Source of the DNA: Nitrospirota bacterium | Lineage (GTDB): Bacteria > Nitrospirota > Nitrospiria > 2-01-FULL-66-17 | NCBI GenBank assembly: GCA_040757335.1 | Contig: JBFLXB010000004.1 | Coordinates: forward strand, 36,533 to 100,532 | DNA: 64,000 nucleotides | Direction: 5' to 3' | Part shown: piece by piece, positions 1 through 8,086 of the stretch | Layout: every line of letters starts with the position of its first letter | How positions within the stretch are numbered: the stretch's first letter is position 1 | Position numbers and translations under genes: made by a program | The notes under the pieces: generated by a model | Database searches by the model: none | What the model saw: only the letters and a program-made list of their open reading frames with translations | What the model was told of the DNA's origin: nothing

Positions 1-405
1 GTAGCGATCGACCACCACGTCCATCTTGAACGCCATCAACAGGTCTTGAAAGGGTTCGACCGGCAGGCGGAAGGTCTCGATCGTGTCCTTGAGCGCGATG
101 AACACGGGGTGCTGGGGTTTACGCCACATGCACTGCAGGAGCTGGCCCTCCCAGTTCTCCAGCAGCGGGAGCCGCAGGTTGTCGAGGTACTGGCCTTCGT
201 CGGCAAAATCATCGGCCGTGCGCGCGAACGCGTAGATGGCCCACAGATATTTGCGTTTGTCGTCCGGCAGGAGCCATGAGCCCACCGGGAAGTTCTCGTA
301 GTGGGTTCTCGCGAGCATTTCGCAGTGCGCAAAGGACTCCTCCAGGCTCCAGACCTTCTCTTCCTGAAGCCCGAAGTCGCGCGGGACTTGGGGGAGGCCG
401 CTCAC
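1..405 (-). CDS. hpnC: Squalene synthase HpnC (3' end beyond left edge)
   Basis: The minus strand reads through the family motif HYENFPVGSWLLP and then AIYAFARTADDFADEG, where the DDxxDE-type aspartates bind the Mg-diphosphate of the prenyl substrate. This is the HpnC class of squalene/phytoene synthases, which act with HpnD and HpnE to make squalene for hopanoids at the inner membrane. Only about 135 N-terminal residues are inside the window, of roughly 280-300 expected. The chosen start is the GTG at 405, because a helix typical of the family precedes the YENFP motif. A TTGACC(17)TTATGA promoter also ends 7 nt before this GTG, and a stop codon lies upstream in frame. It is divergent from purT. 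The family call is firm; the exact start is inferred. Confidence 0.88.
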   Translation of the reverse strand, partial: MSGLPQVPRDFGLQEEKVWSLEESFAHCEMLARTHYENFPVGSWLLPDDKRKYLWAIYAFARTADDFADEGQYLDNLRLPLLENWEGQLLQCMWRKPQHPVFIALKDTIETFRLPVEPFQDLLMAFKMDVVVDRY

Positions 406-412
406 ATCGTGG

Positions 413-441
413 TCATAACACAGGCCTTCTCAAGGGGTCAA
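413..441 (-). promoter_or_regulatory. Promoter of hpnC
   Basis: On the minus strand TTGACC (441-436) is followed by a 17-bp spacer and TTATGA (418-413). The GTG start of hpnC lies 7 nt downstream, so the mRNA would be leaderless or nearly so. Confidence 0.5.
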
Positions 442-506
442 CGAGCCAGCTTCCGCAGCCCGCCCGCACCGTGTTATGATCGCCCCCTCTCCTTGGAGGT
501 TCACGC

Positions 507-1706
507 ATGCGAATCGGCACCCCGCTGAGCCCCTCGGCCACGCGCGTGATGTTGCTGGGCGCGGGCGAGCTGGGCAAAGAAGTCATCATCGCGCTGCAGC
601 GCCTGGGCGTGGAAGTCATTGCGGTGGACCGCTATCCGAACGCCCCAGGCCACCAGGTGGCGCACCGCCATCACGTCATCAACATGGCCGATCCCGCGCA
701 GCTGCGGGCTGTCATCGAGCGGGAGCGGCCGCATCTGGTGGTGCCGGAAATCGAAGCCATCGCGACCGAGGCATTGGTCGAGATCGAGCGCGAGGGCTGG
801 ACCGAGATCATCCCCACCGCGCGCGCCACGCGTCTCACCATGAACCGCGAAGGGATTCGCCGCCTGGCCGCCGAAGATCTGAAGCTGCCCACGTCGCGCT
901 ACGCGTTCGCGGAAAGCCGCGACGCGTTGCAGCGGGCGATCGACTCGGGAATCAGTTATCCGTGCGTGGTCAAGGCCGTGATGTCGTCGTCGGGGAAGGG
1001 CCAATCCGTGGTCAGATCCCGCGAGGACGTGGATCCGGCCTGGCAGTACGCCATGACCGGCACGCGGGTGCAACACGGGAAGGTGATCGTCGAGGAACTG
1101 ATCGAGTTTGACGTTGAGATCACACAACTGACCGTGCGTGCAATCGGCGAGTCAGGCAAGGTCGAAACGTTCTTCTGCGAGCCCGTGGGCCACGTCCAGA
1201 TCAAAGGCGACTACGTTGAAAGCTGGCAGCCGCAGGTCATGACAAAGACCGCGCTCGTCAAGACGCGCGAGATTGCCGAACTCGTGACCGACAACCTCGG
1301 CGGCCGCGGCATCTTCGGCGTGGAACTCTTCGTCAAGGGCGATCAGGTCCTGTTCTCAGAAGTAAGCCCCCGGCCGCACGACACCGGCATGGTCACCATG
1401 ATTAGCCAATGGCAAAGCGAGTTCGATCTGCACGCGCGCGCGATCCTGGGGTTGCCCGTCTCGACCACCTTGCGAGCCCCTGGCGCGAGCGCGGTAATCT
1501 ACGGCGGGGTAGAAGCCAAAGGCATCGCGTTCGAGAACGTGAACCGCGCGCTGGAGGTGCCGAGCGCGGAAATCCGGCTCTTCGGCAAGCCCGAATCCTT
1601 CACCAAGCGCCGCATGGGCGTGGCGCTGGCGATCGGGAAGGACACGGACGAAGCGCGGCAACGTGCGAAATTGGCCGCGAGCCTAGTAAAGCCGGTCGTG
1701 ACGTAA
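507..1706 (+). CDS. purT: Formate-dependent GAR transformylase PurT
   Basis: PurT (399 aa) ligates formate to glycinamide ribonucleotide using ATP, giving formyl-GAR in purine synthesis without 10-formyl-tetrahydrofolate. The N-terminus shows the nucleotide-binding motif [11 protein letters not shown] and the conserved [15 protein letters not shown]. An ATP-grasp core follows ([13 protein letters not shown]), then [10 protein letters not shown] and the metal/phosphate-binding stretch [15 protein letters not shown]. The length is normal for the family. The start is set by a good Shine-Dalgarno (TTGGAGG) 8-9 nt upstream, and a TATGAT -10-like box lies at 475-480 with only a weak -35. The gene is monocistronic and divergent from hpnC. 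Together with fdhE and modABC it points to formate use in this organism. Confidence 0.97.
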   Translation: MRIGTPLSPSATRVMLLGAGELGKEVIIALQRLGVEVIAVDRYPNAPGHQVAHRHHVINMADPAQLRAVIERERPHLVVPEIEAIATEALVEIEREGWTEIIPTARATRLTMNREGIRRLAAEDLKLPTSRYAFAESRDALQRAIDSGISYPCVVKAVMSSSGKGQSVVRSREDVDPAWQYAMTGTRVQHGKVIVEELIEFDVEITQLTVRAIGESGKVETFFCEPVGHVQIKGDYVESWQPQVMTKTALVKTREIAELVTDNLGGRGIFGVELFVKGDQVLFSEVSPRPHDTGMVTMISQWQSEFDLHARAILGLPVSTTLRAPGASAVIYGGVEAKGIAFENVNRALEVPSAEIRLFGKPESFTKRRMGVALAIGKDTDEARQRAKLAASLVKPVVT

Positions 1707-1735
1707 CCCCATCTCCAAATATAGGGAGGCCGACC

Positions 1736-1816
1736 ATGAAGCGCTGGGCCTTTCTTGCCATGGGCCCGATTGGGACATTCGGACAGGCAACGGTTGTTCA
1801 CACCTGCTCAAGTTAG
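1736..1816 (+). CDS. Possible 26-residue small ORF
   Basis: An ATG follows the strong Shine-Dalgarno AGGGAGG (1723-1729) and opens a 26-codon frame ending in TAG. The peptide starts MKRWAFLAMGPIGTFGQA, which resembles the start of a signal peptide, but it stops before any mature domain. It may be a real small peptide, a translated leader for the lipoprotein gene 17 nt downstream, or a remnant of a truncated gene. I do not recognise it. Confidence 0.25.
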   Translation: MKRWAFLAMGPIGTFGQATVVHTCSS

Positions 1817-1833
1817 CCGGGAAGGAGTCGGTC

Positions 1834-2373
1834 ATGAACACGAAGCTTCCGGTAATGATCGCGGTGCTGCTTGCATGGATACAGGTCGGCTGCACGGATT
1901 CCAAGAGCGCGGCTGAGTTGGCGAAGGTCAGGATGACGGAGCAGATGGAACAGGCGAATCTGGCGACCTTCGACGATCTGGATTTCAACGTCTTTTCCGG
2001 TCAGAAGTGGGACGAGCTCGGCAAGAGCCATTCCAAGGACATCATCGTTCACTGGCCCGACGGCCGGACCACCACCGGGATCGAGCCGCACATCGAAGAC
2101 CTGAAGGCTATGTTCGTGTTTGCGCCCGACACGCGGATCAAAGAGCACCCGATCAAGATCGCATCGGGCGACCGGACCGCGGTCATGGGAGTCACGGAGG
2201 GGACCTTCACTCAGCCGATGCCGATCGGCGACGGTAAGACCATCCCGCCGACCGGCAAGGCGTTTAAGGTGACCATGGTCACGATCGGGCACTGGAAAGA
2301 CGGTGTGATGGACGAGGAATGGTTGATGTCGGATAACCAAACCTTCATGAAACAGATCGGCCTGGCTCGATAG
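1834..2373 (+). CDS. SnoaL-like (NTF2-fold) exported protein
   Basis: This 179-aa protein has an N-terminal hydrophobic export signal ending IQVGC, an imperfect lipobox, so it may be a lipoprotein. The mature part follows the SnoaL/ester-cyclase pattern: helices, then HSKDIIVHWPDG, a repeated strand block with AVMGVTEGTFTQPM, and the terminal VTMVTIGHWKDGVMDEEW. Such NTF2-fold cones bind small hydrophobic ligands. The family is functionally diverse and no substrate can be inferred. The start has an upstream GGAAGGAG Shine-Dalgarno. It stands between purT and truA and is convergent with truA. Confidence 0.7.
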   Translation: MNTKLPVMIAVLLAWIQVGCTDSKSAAELAKVRMTEQMEQANLATFDDLDFNVFSGQKWDELGKSHSKDIIVHWPDGRTTTGIEPHIEDLKAMFVFAPDTRIKEHPIKIASGDRTAVMGVTEGTFTQPMPIGDGKTIPPTGKAFKVTMVTIGHWKDGVMDEEWLMSDNQTFMKQIGLAR

Positions 2374-2401
2374 CCCAGGCCGTCCAGAGCGCACGCTTTG
2401 T

Positions 2402-3253
2402 TTACAGCGCGATCAGCGGCTTCGGTTCACCCGGCGGTGGGTCGCCGGGGTAGCACACACGCTCCAAGAACAGGCCGGCGGCGGGGGCGGTCCAGGTGGG
2501 AATCTGCTGGGCGTACCGCCGGCTGAGCTCTGAGAGCGCGAGTCCCGCCGGAACCTCCTTCGAGCCGATTCTGACCAACACGCCCACGATCCGGCGCACC
2601 ATCTTCCAGAGAAAGTGGGAGGCGCCGATTCGGATCATGAGCAGCTCGCGGTGGCGCGTGACCCGCAGCTCGTCCACCTGGACTTTGGTAGAACCGTCCC
2701 CCGTCCGTGCGTCCGCGAAGGCTTTGTAGTCGTGCAGGCCGAGAAACGCTGGCAACGAGCGGTCGATGGCGCCCAGGTCGAGCGCGTGCTTCACCCACCA
2801 ACAGTAGTTTTTCGCAAACGCTGTACGTCGCAGGCTGATCTGGTAAAGGTAATAGCGAGCGACGGCGGAATGCCGGGCGTGGAAATCCGGTCCCACGGGT
2901 TCGACCTTGAGCACGTTCACGTCTTTGGTCAGGCGCCGGTTGAGTTCGTCGAGCAATACCGACGGGGCGATCACGCGCGGGGAGTGGAGCGAGACCACCT
3001 GCGCGAGGGCGTGGACCCCGGCGTCGGTCCGCCCGGCTCCGGCCATCTGGTAGTCCTTAGCCAAGAGTTCGTTCAGCGCGTTCTTGATCACTTCCTGCAC
3101 CGTCATGGCGTTGCTCTGTTCCTGCCACCCCCGGTAGCGAGACCCGTCGTATTCGATCGTGAGTTTGAAGTGACTCCCTGCAGCAGTCGCGACCAGCTTG
3201 GCCCGTCGCACATCGGGACGCCGGTGGGGCAGGCGCTCGCGTGGTGCTTTCAC
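2402..3253 (-). CDS. truA: tRNA pseudouridine(38-40) synthase TruA
   Basis: TruA isomerises uridines 38-40 in the tRNA anticodon stem. The catalytic motif is intact (AGAGRTDAGVHALAQ, where the Asp after RT is the nucleophile). The family opening FKLTIEYDGSRYRGWQEQ begins near residue 29, and the C-terminal block has SHFLWKMVRRIVGVL. The GTG start gives 283 aa, a little longer than usual because of a basic N-terminal extension of about 25 residues. An internal start cannot be excluded. It is a single gene with no obvious operon partner. Confidence 0.95.
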   Translation of the reverse strand: MKAPRERLPHRRPDVRRAKLVATAAGSHFKLTIEYDGSRYRGWQEQSNAMTVQEVIKNALNELLAKDYQMAGAGRTDAGVHALAQVVSLHSPRVIAPSVLLDELNRRLTKDVNVLKVEPVGPDFHARHSAVARYYLYQISLRRTAFAKNYCWWVKHALDLGAIDRSLPAFLGLHDYKAFADARTGDGSTKVQVDELRVTRHRELLMIRIGASHFLWKMVRRIVGVLVRIGSKEVPAGLALSELSRRYAQQIPTWTAPAAGLFLERVCYPGDPPPGEPKPLIAL

Positions 3254-3389
3254 GCGTGAATCGCCTTGGGGTCAGGGCTGAGCATTGTGGTCGGGGTTTG
3301 CGTGCCACGCACGGGCCGCAGACTACGGGCGATCGCGCAGGAAGTCAATTGAGACAATCGCACGGGGCAGAGTCCGGTGCCTTCGCGGG

Positions 3390-3857
3390 TTAGGGTTTCC
3401 TCAGTAGCCGCAGGTCGAACTCAAACGGCTGGGGCGAGGAGCGGGTGATGGTGGGGAAGTGGGGGTGTTCGGGGTTGATCAGGTAGTTGGTGTGATGCTC
3501 CACCACGGCGCTGGGCACGGCCAGGACCGCCGAGGATCGGGAGAGGAGCCATTCGTCTCCGCGTCGCTGCAATTCAGGCGGTGCCGGATACGAACGCCAC
3601 TTGGCGGGCAGGGTGTGGGGCTGGACACGGGTGACTAGGGATTCCTCGAACGTGGCGGAGATCAGCACGAAACTCGGCAGGATGGTGGGGTTGCCGAGCT
3701 GGACGAGGATCTCAAGCGTCGCGAGCGCGGGGGAGTCCGCGGTGTAGACCATCTTGACGCCCGGCGAGTTCCAACGCCCGCCGCTGGCGCGTGCGCCCTC
3801 GCCGTCGAACGCGTGGGTGGCGTAGGGCTTCTTGACGATACGCCAGCTCGTTATCAC
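3390..3857 (-). CDS. RES-domain toxin (Xre/RES toxin-antitoxin)
   Basis: This 155-aa protein carries the RES signature: WR at residues 5-6, GGRWNSPG at 26-33 (Arg28), VYTADSPALATLEILV with Glu49, and a C-terminal Ser in TRSSPQPF. Characterised RES toxins degrade or phosphorylate NAD+ by an ADP-ribosyltransferase-like fold, and the key Arg, Glu and Ser are all visible here. The GTG start follows directly on the antitoxin's TAA with no gap, so the two are translationally coupled. Length and gene order (antitoxin first) are typical. Toxicity is inferred from the family. Confidence 0.88.
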   Translation of the reverse strand: MITSWRIVKKPYATHAFDGEGARASGGRWNSPGVKMVYTADSPALATLEILVQLGNPTILPSFVLISATFEESLVTRVQPHTLPAKWRSYPAPPELQRRGDEWLLSRSSAVLAVPSAVVEHHTNYLINPEHPHFPTITRSSPQPFEFDLRLLRKP

Positions 3858-4367
3858 TTACACAAAGACGCCGTGCTCGATCCGGCTGATCGCCGCTTCC
3901 ACCTCACGCGAACCGACCTCGGTCCGAGCCAAATCAAACGGCACCGCGCCGCCCAGCGCGGCCTGAGGGCTCGACAGCCATTTCCTGGTGGCGACCGTGT
4001 CTCCCTCGAACAACTCCAGCGCTCGGGCGAGCAACCGGGTGGCACGCAGCAGCCGATCCGACTCCTCCGGGGTGAGATGGCCTTCCTGGCGGCGACGCGC
4101 CAGGGTTCGGGGCGCGATGTGCACGAGTGCGGTCATCTGCGACTGCGAGAGCGAGAAGTTGCGCTGAAAGCGCTCGAGCGTTTTGAACGACAGGCCACTT
4201 TCCACCATGCGAAGCAGGCGGGCCGAATCGAACGCCTTCAGGCCCAACAGGATCACATACGCATAAGGTCCCGGGCTGCCTTTTCGCAGAAAATCCACGA
4301 AATCCGCGACGTCTTTCGAGTACGGTTCGTCCGGCGGCGTCGGCGGGGCCAGTTGAGGGGTGCTCAT
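3858..4367 (-). CDS. Xre/MbcA/ParS-type antitoxin
   Basis: This 169-aa protein precedes the RES toxin in the same operon. It has an Xre-like helix-turn-helix region (FKTLERFQRNFSLSQSQM, IAPRTLARRRQEGHLTPEE). The C-terminal toxin-binding domain includes LLRATRLLARALELFEGD and WLSSPQAALGGAVPFDLART, the MbcA/ParS pattern. The ATG at 4367 is preferred to the TTG at 4403, because the latter would lie inside the predicted promoter and operator. Autorepression is likely through the palindrome at 4398-4409. Confidence 0.85.
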   Translation of the reverse strand: MSTPQLAPPTPPDEPYSKDVADFVDFLRKGSPGPYAYVILLGLKAFDSARLLRMVESGLSFKTLERFQRNFSLSQSQMTALVHIAPRTLARRRQEGHLTPEESDRLLRATRLLARALELFEGDTVATRKWLSSPQAALGGAVPFDLARTEVGSREVEAAISRIEHGVFV

Positions 4368-4389
4368 CGCTCTACATCCATTTGGCGCT

Positions 4390-4419
4390 ATTCTAGCTGC
4401 CAATTGGCAACCCCGTCAA
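4390..4419 (-). promoter_or_regulatory. Toxin-antitoxin promoter with embedded palindromic operator
   Basis: On the minus strand TTGACG (4419-4414), an 18-bp spacer and TAGAAT (4395-4390) form a promoter. The spacer contains the perfect 12-bp palindrome TGCCAATTGGCA (4398-4409), placed where a bound antitoxin would block RNA polymerase. Confidence 0.6.
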
Positions 4420-4487
4420 GCAACGCGCGGGACGAGTAACAGATGCGTCCATCGTGGACGGTTCGTTACCGGGAATCAGCCGAACGC

Positions 4488-4517
4488 TTTACACCTTCTG
4501 CGGGTTCGTGCTATAGG
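4488..4517 (+). promoter_or_regulatory. Promoter nearly identical to that of the RAYT gene
   Basis: TTTACA (4488-4493), a 17-bp spacer and CTATAG (4511-4516). The flanks and spacer match the promoter at 12059-12088 closely, including GGTTCGTGCTATAG in both. It is the likely promoter of the PPOX-like pair downstream. Confidence 0.55.
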
Positions 4518-4536
4518 CTTCGCCAGGTAATCGGCG

Positions 4537-5133
4537 GTGCGATCAACGCGACAAAGACGGGTTTCTCAACCGGTTGGCCGTAACCAAACTCGCAACAGCT
4601 CTCCGACTGCGCGCGCTTCGACGCGTGCGATAACCGCGACCTCAACTGACAGTTCCCTGCTCGATCAGACGCACGCCGCGTTTCTCGGCGGTCCGGTGGC
4701 GATCAACGTGGCATCGTGTGACGAGAAACACATGCCGTCAGTCGCCCGCGGCTATGGGTGTCGGATCTCCAGCGACCGGCGGCGTGTCACGGTCTTTCTT
4801 TCCGTGCCGCAGGCCGAGCCGTTGTTGCGCGACCTGCGCGCCGGGCGCCCGGTCGCAGTGGTGTTCACCCGACCCAAGACCCACCAGACCATCCAGCTCA
4901 AGGGCGCTGACGTCAAGGTCGCGCCGCTTGGCCGCGGCGACCGCGCGATCATGGCCGCATACGCGGACGCGTTTATGGCGGAGGTTGGCGCGATCGGGTT
5001 CAAGGAGCGGTTTTCGCGCGCGATCGTCTCAGGCGCGAGCGGAGCGGCGGTGGGCGTAACATTTACACCGATCGCCGCGTTCGTGCAGACTCCGGGGCCG
5101 GGCGCGGGGCAGCGTCTGGCTGTCAACCCATGA
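4537..5133 (+). CDS. Pyridoxamine 5'-phosphate oxidase-like flavin-barrel protein
   Basis: After a low-complexity Arg/Ser/Thr-rich N-terminus of about 40 residues comes a split-barrel fold: FLGGPVAINVASCDEKHMPSVARG, then VTVFLSVPQAEPLLRDL, VAVVFTRPKTHQTIQLKG and a C-terminal helix. This resembles PPOX-like FMN- or F420-binding proteins, but the substrate is unknown. The GTG start at 4537 is uncertain, and the conserved part begins near 4650. The stop overlaps the ATG of the next gene (ATGA), so the two barrel proteins are coupled and probably act together. Confidence 0.6.
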   Translation: MRSTRQRRVSQPVGRNQTRNSSPTARASTRAITATSTDSSLLDQTHAAFLGGPVAINVASCDEKHMPSVARGYGCRISSDRRRVTVFLSVPQAEPLLRDLRAGRPVAVVFTRPKTHQTIQLKGADVKVAPLGRGDRAIMAAYADAFMAEVGAIGFKERFSRAIVSGASGAAVGVTFTPIAAFVQTPGPGAGQRLAVNP

Positions 5134-6473
5134 CCACTCGGCTCGCGGACCTGCGCAGTTGTTTTGAAGGCGCGGTGCCATCGGCGTTTGCGACGTGCGA
5201 CCCGGACGGCACACCGAATGTTGCGTACCTGTCCCAGGTGCATTTCGTGGACGACGAGCACGTCGCGCTGACGTATCAGTTTTTCAACACCACCCGCCAA
5301 AACATCCTGGCCAACCCGCGAGGAGTGGTGCAGATTGTAGATCCCGACACAGCCGCCCACTTCCGCCTGCACCTCGAATACTTGCGCACCGAAACCGAAG
5401 GCCCATTGTTCGAGAAGATGAAGGCCAAGCTGGCCGGCATCGCCTCGCACACCGGGATGAGCAAGGTGTTTCGCTTGCGCGGCTCGGACGTGTACCGAGT
5501 GGTCCGGATCGAGCACGTGTTCGGCGAGCCAGCGGCCGACGCATCCCACACTCAACGCATGCTGTCGTCACTCCGCGCGGGTCTAGTCGATCTCGCCCGG
5601 TGCGACGACCTGGCGCGGCTGTTCAACGAGGCGTTGCAGGGACTGGATAAGCACTTTGACATTCGACACGCGATGTTGTTGATGCACGACGAACGCCGCA
5701 ACCGGCTCTACGCCGTGGCCAGCCGCGGCTACCCCGCATCCGGCGTTGGTTCGGAGATCGGCTTCGGAGAAGGCATTGTCGGCGTTGCGGCGCGTGAACG
5801 GACGGCGATCCGCATTAGCTACGCGGCGAGCGAATACCTGTACGGTCGCGTGGCGCGGGCGGGGTTTGAGCAGAGCGGTGTGGATGCCCTTGAAACCGAG
5901 ATTCCGTTTCCGGGCCTGCAGAATTCGAATAGTCAACTGGCCGTCCCGCTGACACGCGGGCGCCGCCTGCTCGGCGTCCTGTACGTGGAAAGCCCGCAAG
6001 CGCGGCGTTTCAGCTACGAGGACGAAGACGCCCTCGAGGTGTTTGCCGGCCAGTTGGCGCTGTCCATCCAGCTCTTGTCCGACGCGGCCGAACCGCCCGA
6101 CGAACCGCCCGCCGTCGCCGGGCCGCCGGCACCGGTGCGCGGAACGCCGGTGGCGATCCGGCACTTCGCCGCCGACCACAGTGTGTTCGTCGACAACGAG
6201 TATCTGATCAAGGGTGTTGCCGGCGCGATCCTGCGCAAGCTGATCGGCGACTACGTCGACGCCGGAAGGACCGAGTTCACCAACTGCGAGCTGCGGCGCG
6301 ATCCCTCACTGGGCTTGCCGGACATCACGGACAATCTCGAAGCGCGGCTGATTCTCCTGCAACGACGGCTCGCCGAGCGCCACGCGTTTCTCGCGATTGA
6401 AAAGACCGGGCGCGGCCGTTTCCGCCTGAGCGTTTCACGGCCCCTGCGGCTCACGGACGCGCCCGGTCGCTGA
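5130..6473 (+). CDS. PPOX-like barrel + GAF domain + C-terminal HTH-like protein
   Basis: This 447-aa protein has three parts. Residues about 5-140 form a flavin split barrel (SAFATCDPDGTPNVAYLSQV, then IVDPDTAAHFRLHLEY). Residues about 165-300 form a GAF domain (FDIRHAMLLMHDE, GIVGVAARERTAIRIS, LAVPLTRGRRLLGVLYVES). Residues about 335-440 include VDNEYLIKGVAGAILRKLI and LQRRLAERHAFLAIEKTGRG, which resemble a winged-helix or dimerisation output. A redox- or flavin-sensing regulator is plausible but is inference. It is translationally coupled to the upstream barrel gene. Confidence 0.7.
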   Translation: MTTRLADLRSCFEGAVPSAFATCDPDGTPNVAYLSQVHFVDDEHVALTYQFFNTTRQNILANPRGVVQIVDPDTAAHFRLHLEYLRTETEGPLFEKMKAKLAGIASHTGMSKVFRLRGSDVYRVVRIEHVFGEPAADASHTQRMLSSLRAGLVDLARCDDLARLFNEALQGLDKHFDIRHAMLLMHDERRNRLYAVASRGYPASGVGSEIGFGEGIVGVAARERTAIRISYAASEYLYGRVARAGFEQSGVDALETEIPFPGLQNSNSQLAVPLTRGRRLLGVLYVESPQARRFSYEDEDALEVFAGQLALSIQLLSDAAEPPDEPPAVAGPPAPVRGTPVAIRHFAADHSVFVDNEYLIKGVAGAILRKLIGDYVDAGRTEFTNCELRRDPSLGLPDITDNLEARLILLQRRLAERHAFLAIEKTGRGRFRLSVSRPLRLTDAPGR

Positions 6474-6485
6474 TTCGGCCGCCCG

Positions 6486-7436
6486 TTACCCGATCGGGAT
6501 GCGAGCCGCGTTGCGGTCAAGCCAGGTCGCAAAGTCCTGCAGAGCCGGATTCAACGCGCGGCTTGCCGACACGCTGCGGGCGCCGCAGAAGTCCTCGTTG
6601 AAATCGCGCTTGAACTGAAACATATTGCCGAGGTCATCGGCGCCCGGAAACCCCAAGGCGCGATACGCGTCGGGCGGCATGTCGTGGTAACCAACCTCCT
6701 GACCCAGGGCCCGGGCAAGCGCCGACGCCATCTGAGCGCCGGTCAGGTGCTCGCCCGCGATGCCGACGGTCTTCCCGATAAACTCACGGCTCCTTTTAAA
6801 GATGCCGTAGGCGGCCTTGCCGATATCCTCAGTCGCGATACCGGGGAGTTTCTTGTCGCCCATGGGGAACGCGATCGCCAGCTTGCCATCCGCGCTCTTC
6901 TTGGGACCCATGCCGAAGTAGATGAGGTTCTCCCAGTAGAACGACGTGAGCAGGAGCGTGACCGGTAATCCCGCCTCGGTGAACAGGCGGTCCGCCTCGC
7001 CCTTGCCGTCGAAGTGCGGCACTTTATACCGCTCCCCCAGCGTGGGCATGCGCGTGTCGCTGAGGGGCACCCAGCGACGGGTGTCTTCCAGTGTGGACCA
7101 GATCACGTGCTGAACGCCGGCGCGTTTGGCCGCTTGAGCCATGTTGCGCGCCTCGTCCACCTCGCGCTGAGGCGAGAAGTGGTCCCAGAAGAACGTGACG
7201 CAGAACGCGCCGTACGCGCCGTCGAATGCCCGCTTCACGCTCTCCTCATCGTCAATGGTTGCTTGGACGACTTCCGCTCCGGCCTTGGCAAGCGCCTGTG
7301 CTTTCTCGGACTTCGGGTCCCGTGTGAGCGCGCGGACCGCGAACCCGCTGGTCGGGTCGTTCAGGATCGCGCGCGCCAATCCGCCACCCTGTGCGCCGGT
7401 GGCCCCGGCAATGGCGATAAGCTTCTTCGTAGCCAT
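6486..7436 (-). CDS. NmrA-family NAD(P)-binding protein
   Basis: This 316-aa Rossmann protein starts with the dinucleotide motif IAGATGAQGGGLARAIL. It continues with VRALTRDPKSEKAQALA and GAEVVQATIDDEESVKRAFDG, the pattern of NmrA/HSCARG atypical short-chain dehydrogenases that sense or use NAD(P)H. The usual SDR catalytic Tyr-x3-Lys is not evident, as is common in NmrA proteins. The start has a clear Shine-Dalgarno (GGAAGGAGA). The cytochrome gene upstream ends 25 nt away on the same strand, so they may be cotranscribed. Confidence 0.82.
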   Translation of the reverse strand: MATKKLIAIAGATGAQGGGLARAILNDPTSGFAVRALTRDPKSEKAQALAKAGAEVVQATIDDEESVKRAFDGAYGAFCVTFFWDHFSPQREVDEARNMAQAAKRAGVQHVIWSTLEDTRRWVPLSDTRMPTLGERYKVPHFDGKGEADRLFTEAGLPVTLLLTSFYWENLIYFGMGPKKSADGKLAIAFPMGDKKLPGIATEDIGKAAYGIFKRSREFIGKTVGIAGEHLTGAQMASALARALGQEVGYHDMPPDAYRALGFPGADDLGNMFQFKRDFNEDFCGARSVSASRALNPALQDFATWLDRNAARIPIG

Positions 7437-7461
7437 GTCTGATCTCCTTCCTGGCGGGATG

Positions 7462-7968
7462 TTATTTCCCCGCCTGCTTCGGCAGGTTCTTGGGGAAAAA
7501 CTCGATATACGGCGTCGTGACCGCCACGCCGGGTCCTACCGCGGCGGGCGCGGGTACGCCGGCCGGGCCGAGCGAGCGCACAAAGTGATAGATCGCGAGC
7601 AGGTCGCTGTCAGTCATGTCGCGCAGATTGAACCACGGCATGGGCGGTCCCATGGGCTTTCGCACGCGCGCGAGCCACTGCTCCTCGGAGATGTTTTGCA
7701 TATAGAGGCGGAGATTCTTGGGATAGTTCGTGCCCCATGGACCTTGGAATCCGACCGGGTTCCCGGTCAGCCATCGCTCCTCGGGAATTCCGCCAGCGGC
7801 TTCCGGGAAGCCTGGGGTGTGGCAGTCATTGCACCCACCGATCCAGACCAGGTACCGTCCGCGGTCAAGAATGGCCTTGTCCGCGTCCGGCCTCGAGTCG
7901 GCGAGGGCCGTGTAGCTCAGGAATGCGATGGCTGCCAGTACGGTGAAGCTGACGAGACGAATCTTCAT
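7462..7968 (-). CDS. Monoheme c-type cytochrome, periplasmic
   Basis: This 168-aa protein has a cleavable signal peptide (MKIRLVSFTVLAAIAFLSYTALA). One heme-attachment site, CNDCH, lies near residue 51, and a distal Met could come from the PMPWFNLRDMTDSDL segment. It resembles the cytochrome subunits that accompany dehydrogenases, but no dehydrogenase is adjacent. The strong AAGGAGGACGCC Shine-Dalgarno sets the ATG. It is upstream of the NmrA-type gene in the same direction. Confidence 0.85.
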   Translation of the reverse strand: MKIRLVSFTVLAAIAFLSYTALADSRPDADKAILDRGRYLVWIGGCNDCHTPGFPEAAGGIPEERWLTGNPVGFQGPWGTNYPKNLRLYMQNISEEQWLARVRKPMGPPMPWFNLRDMTDSDLLAIYHFVRSLGPAGVPAPAAVGPGVAVTTPYIEFFPKNLPKQAGK

Positions 7969-8086
7969 GGCGTCCTCCTTCGGTTGAGGGTTGCAGTATC
8001 ATGCAAGGCGTAGCATACGCGGATCGCCGCGAACGCGTTCTTAAATGATCGCTAGCAACTTCTTAAGAATTTCGTAAACGACTGCC

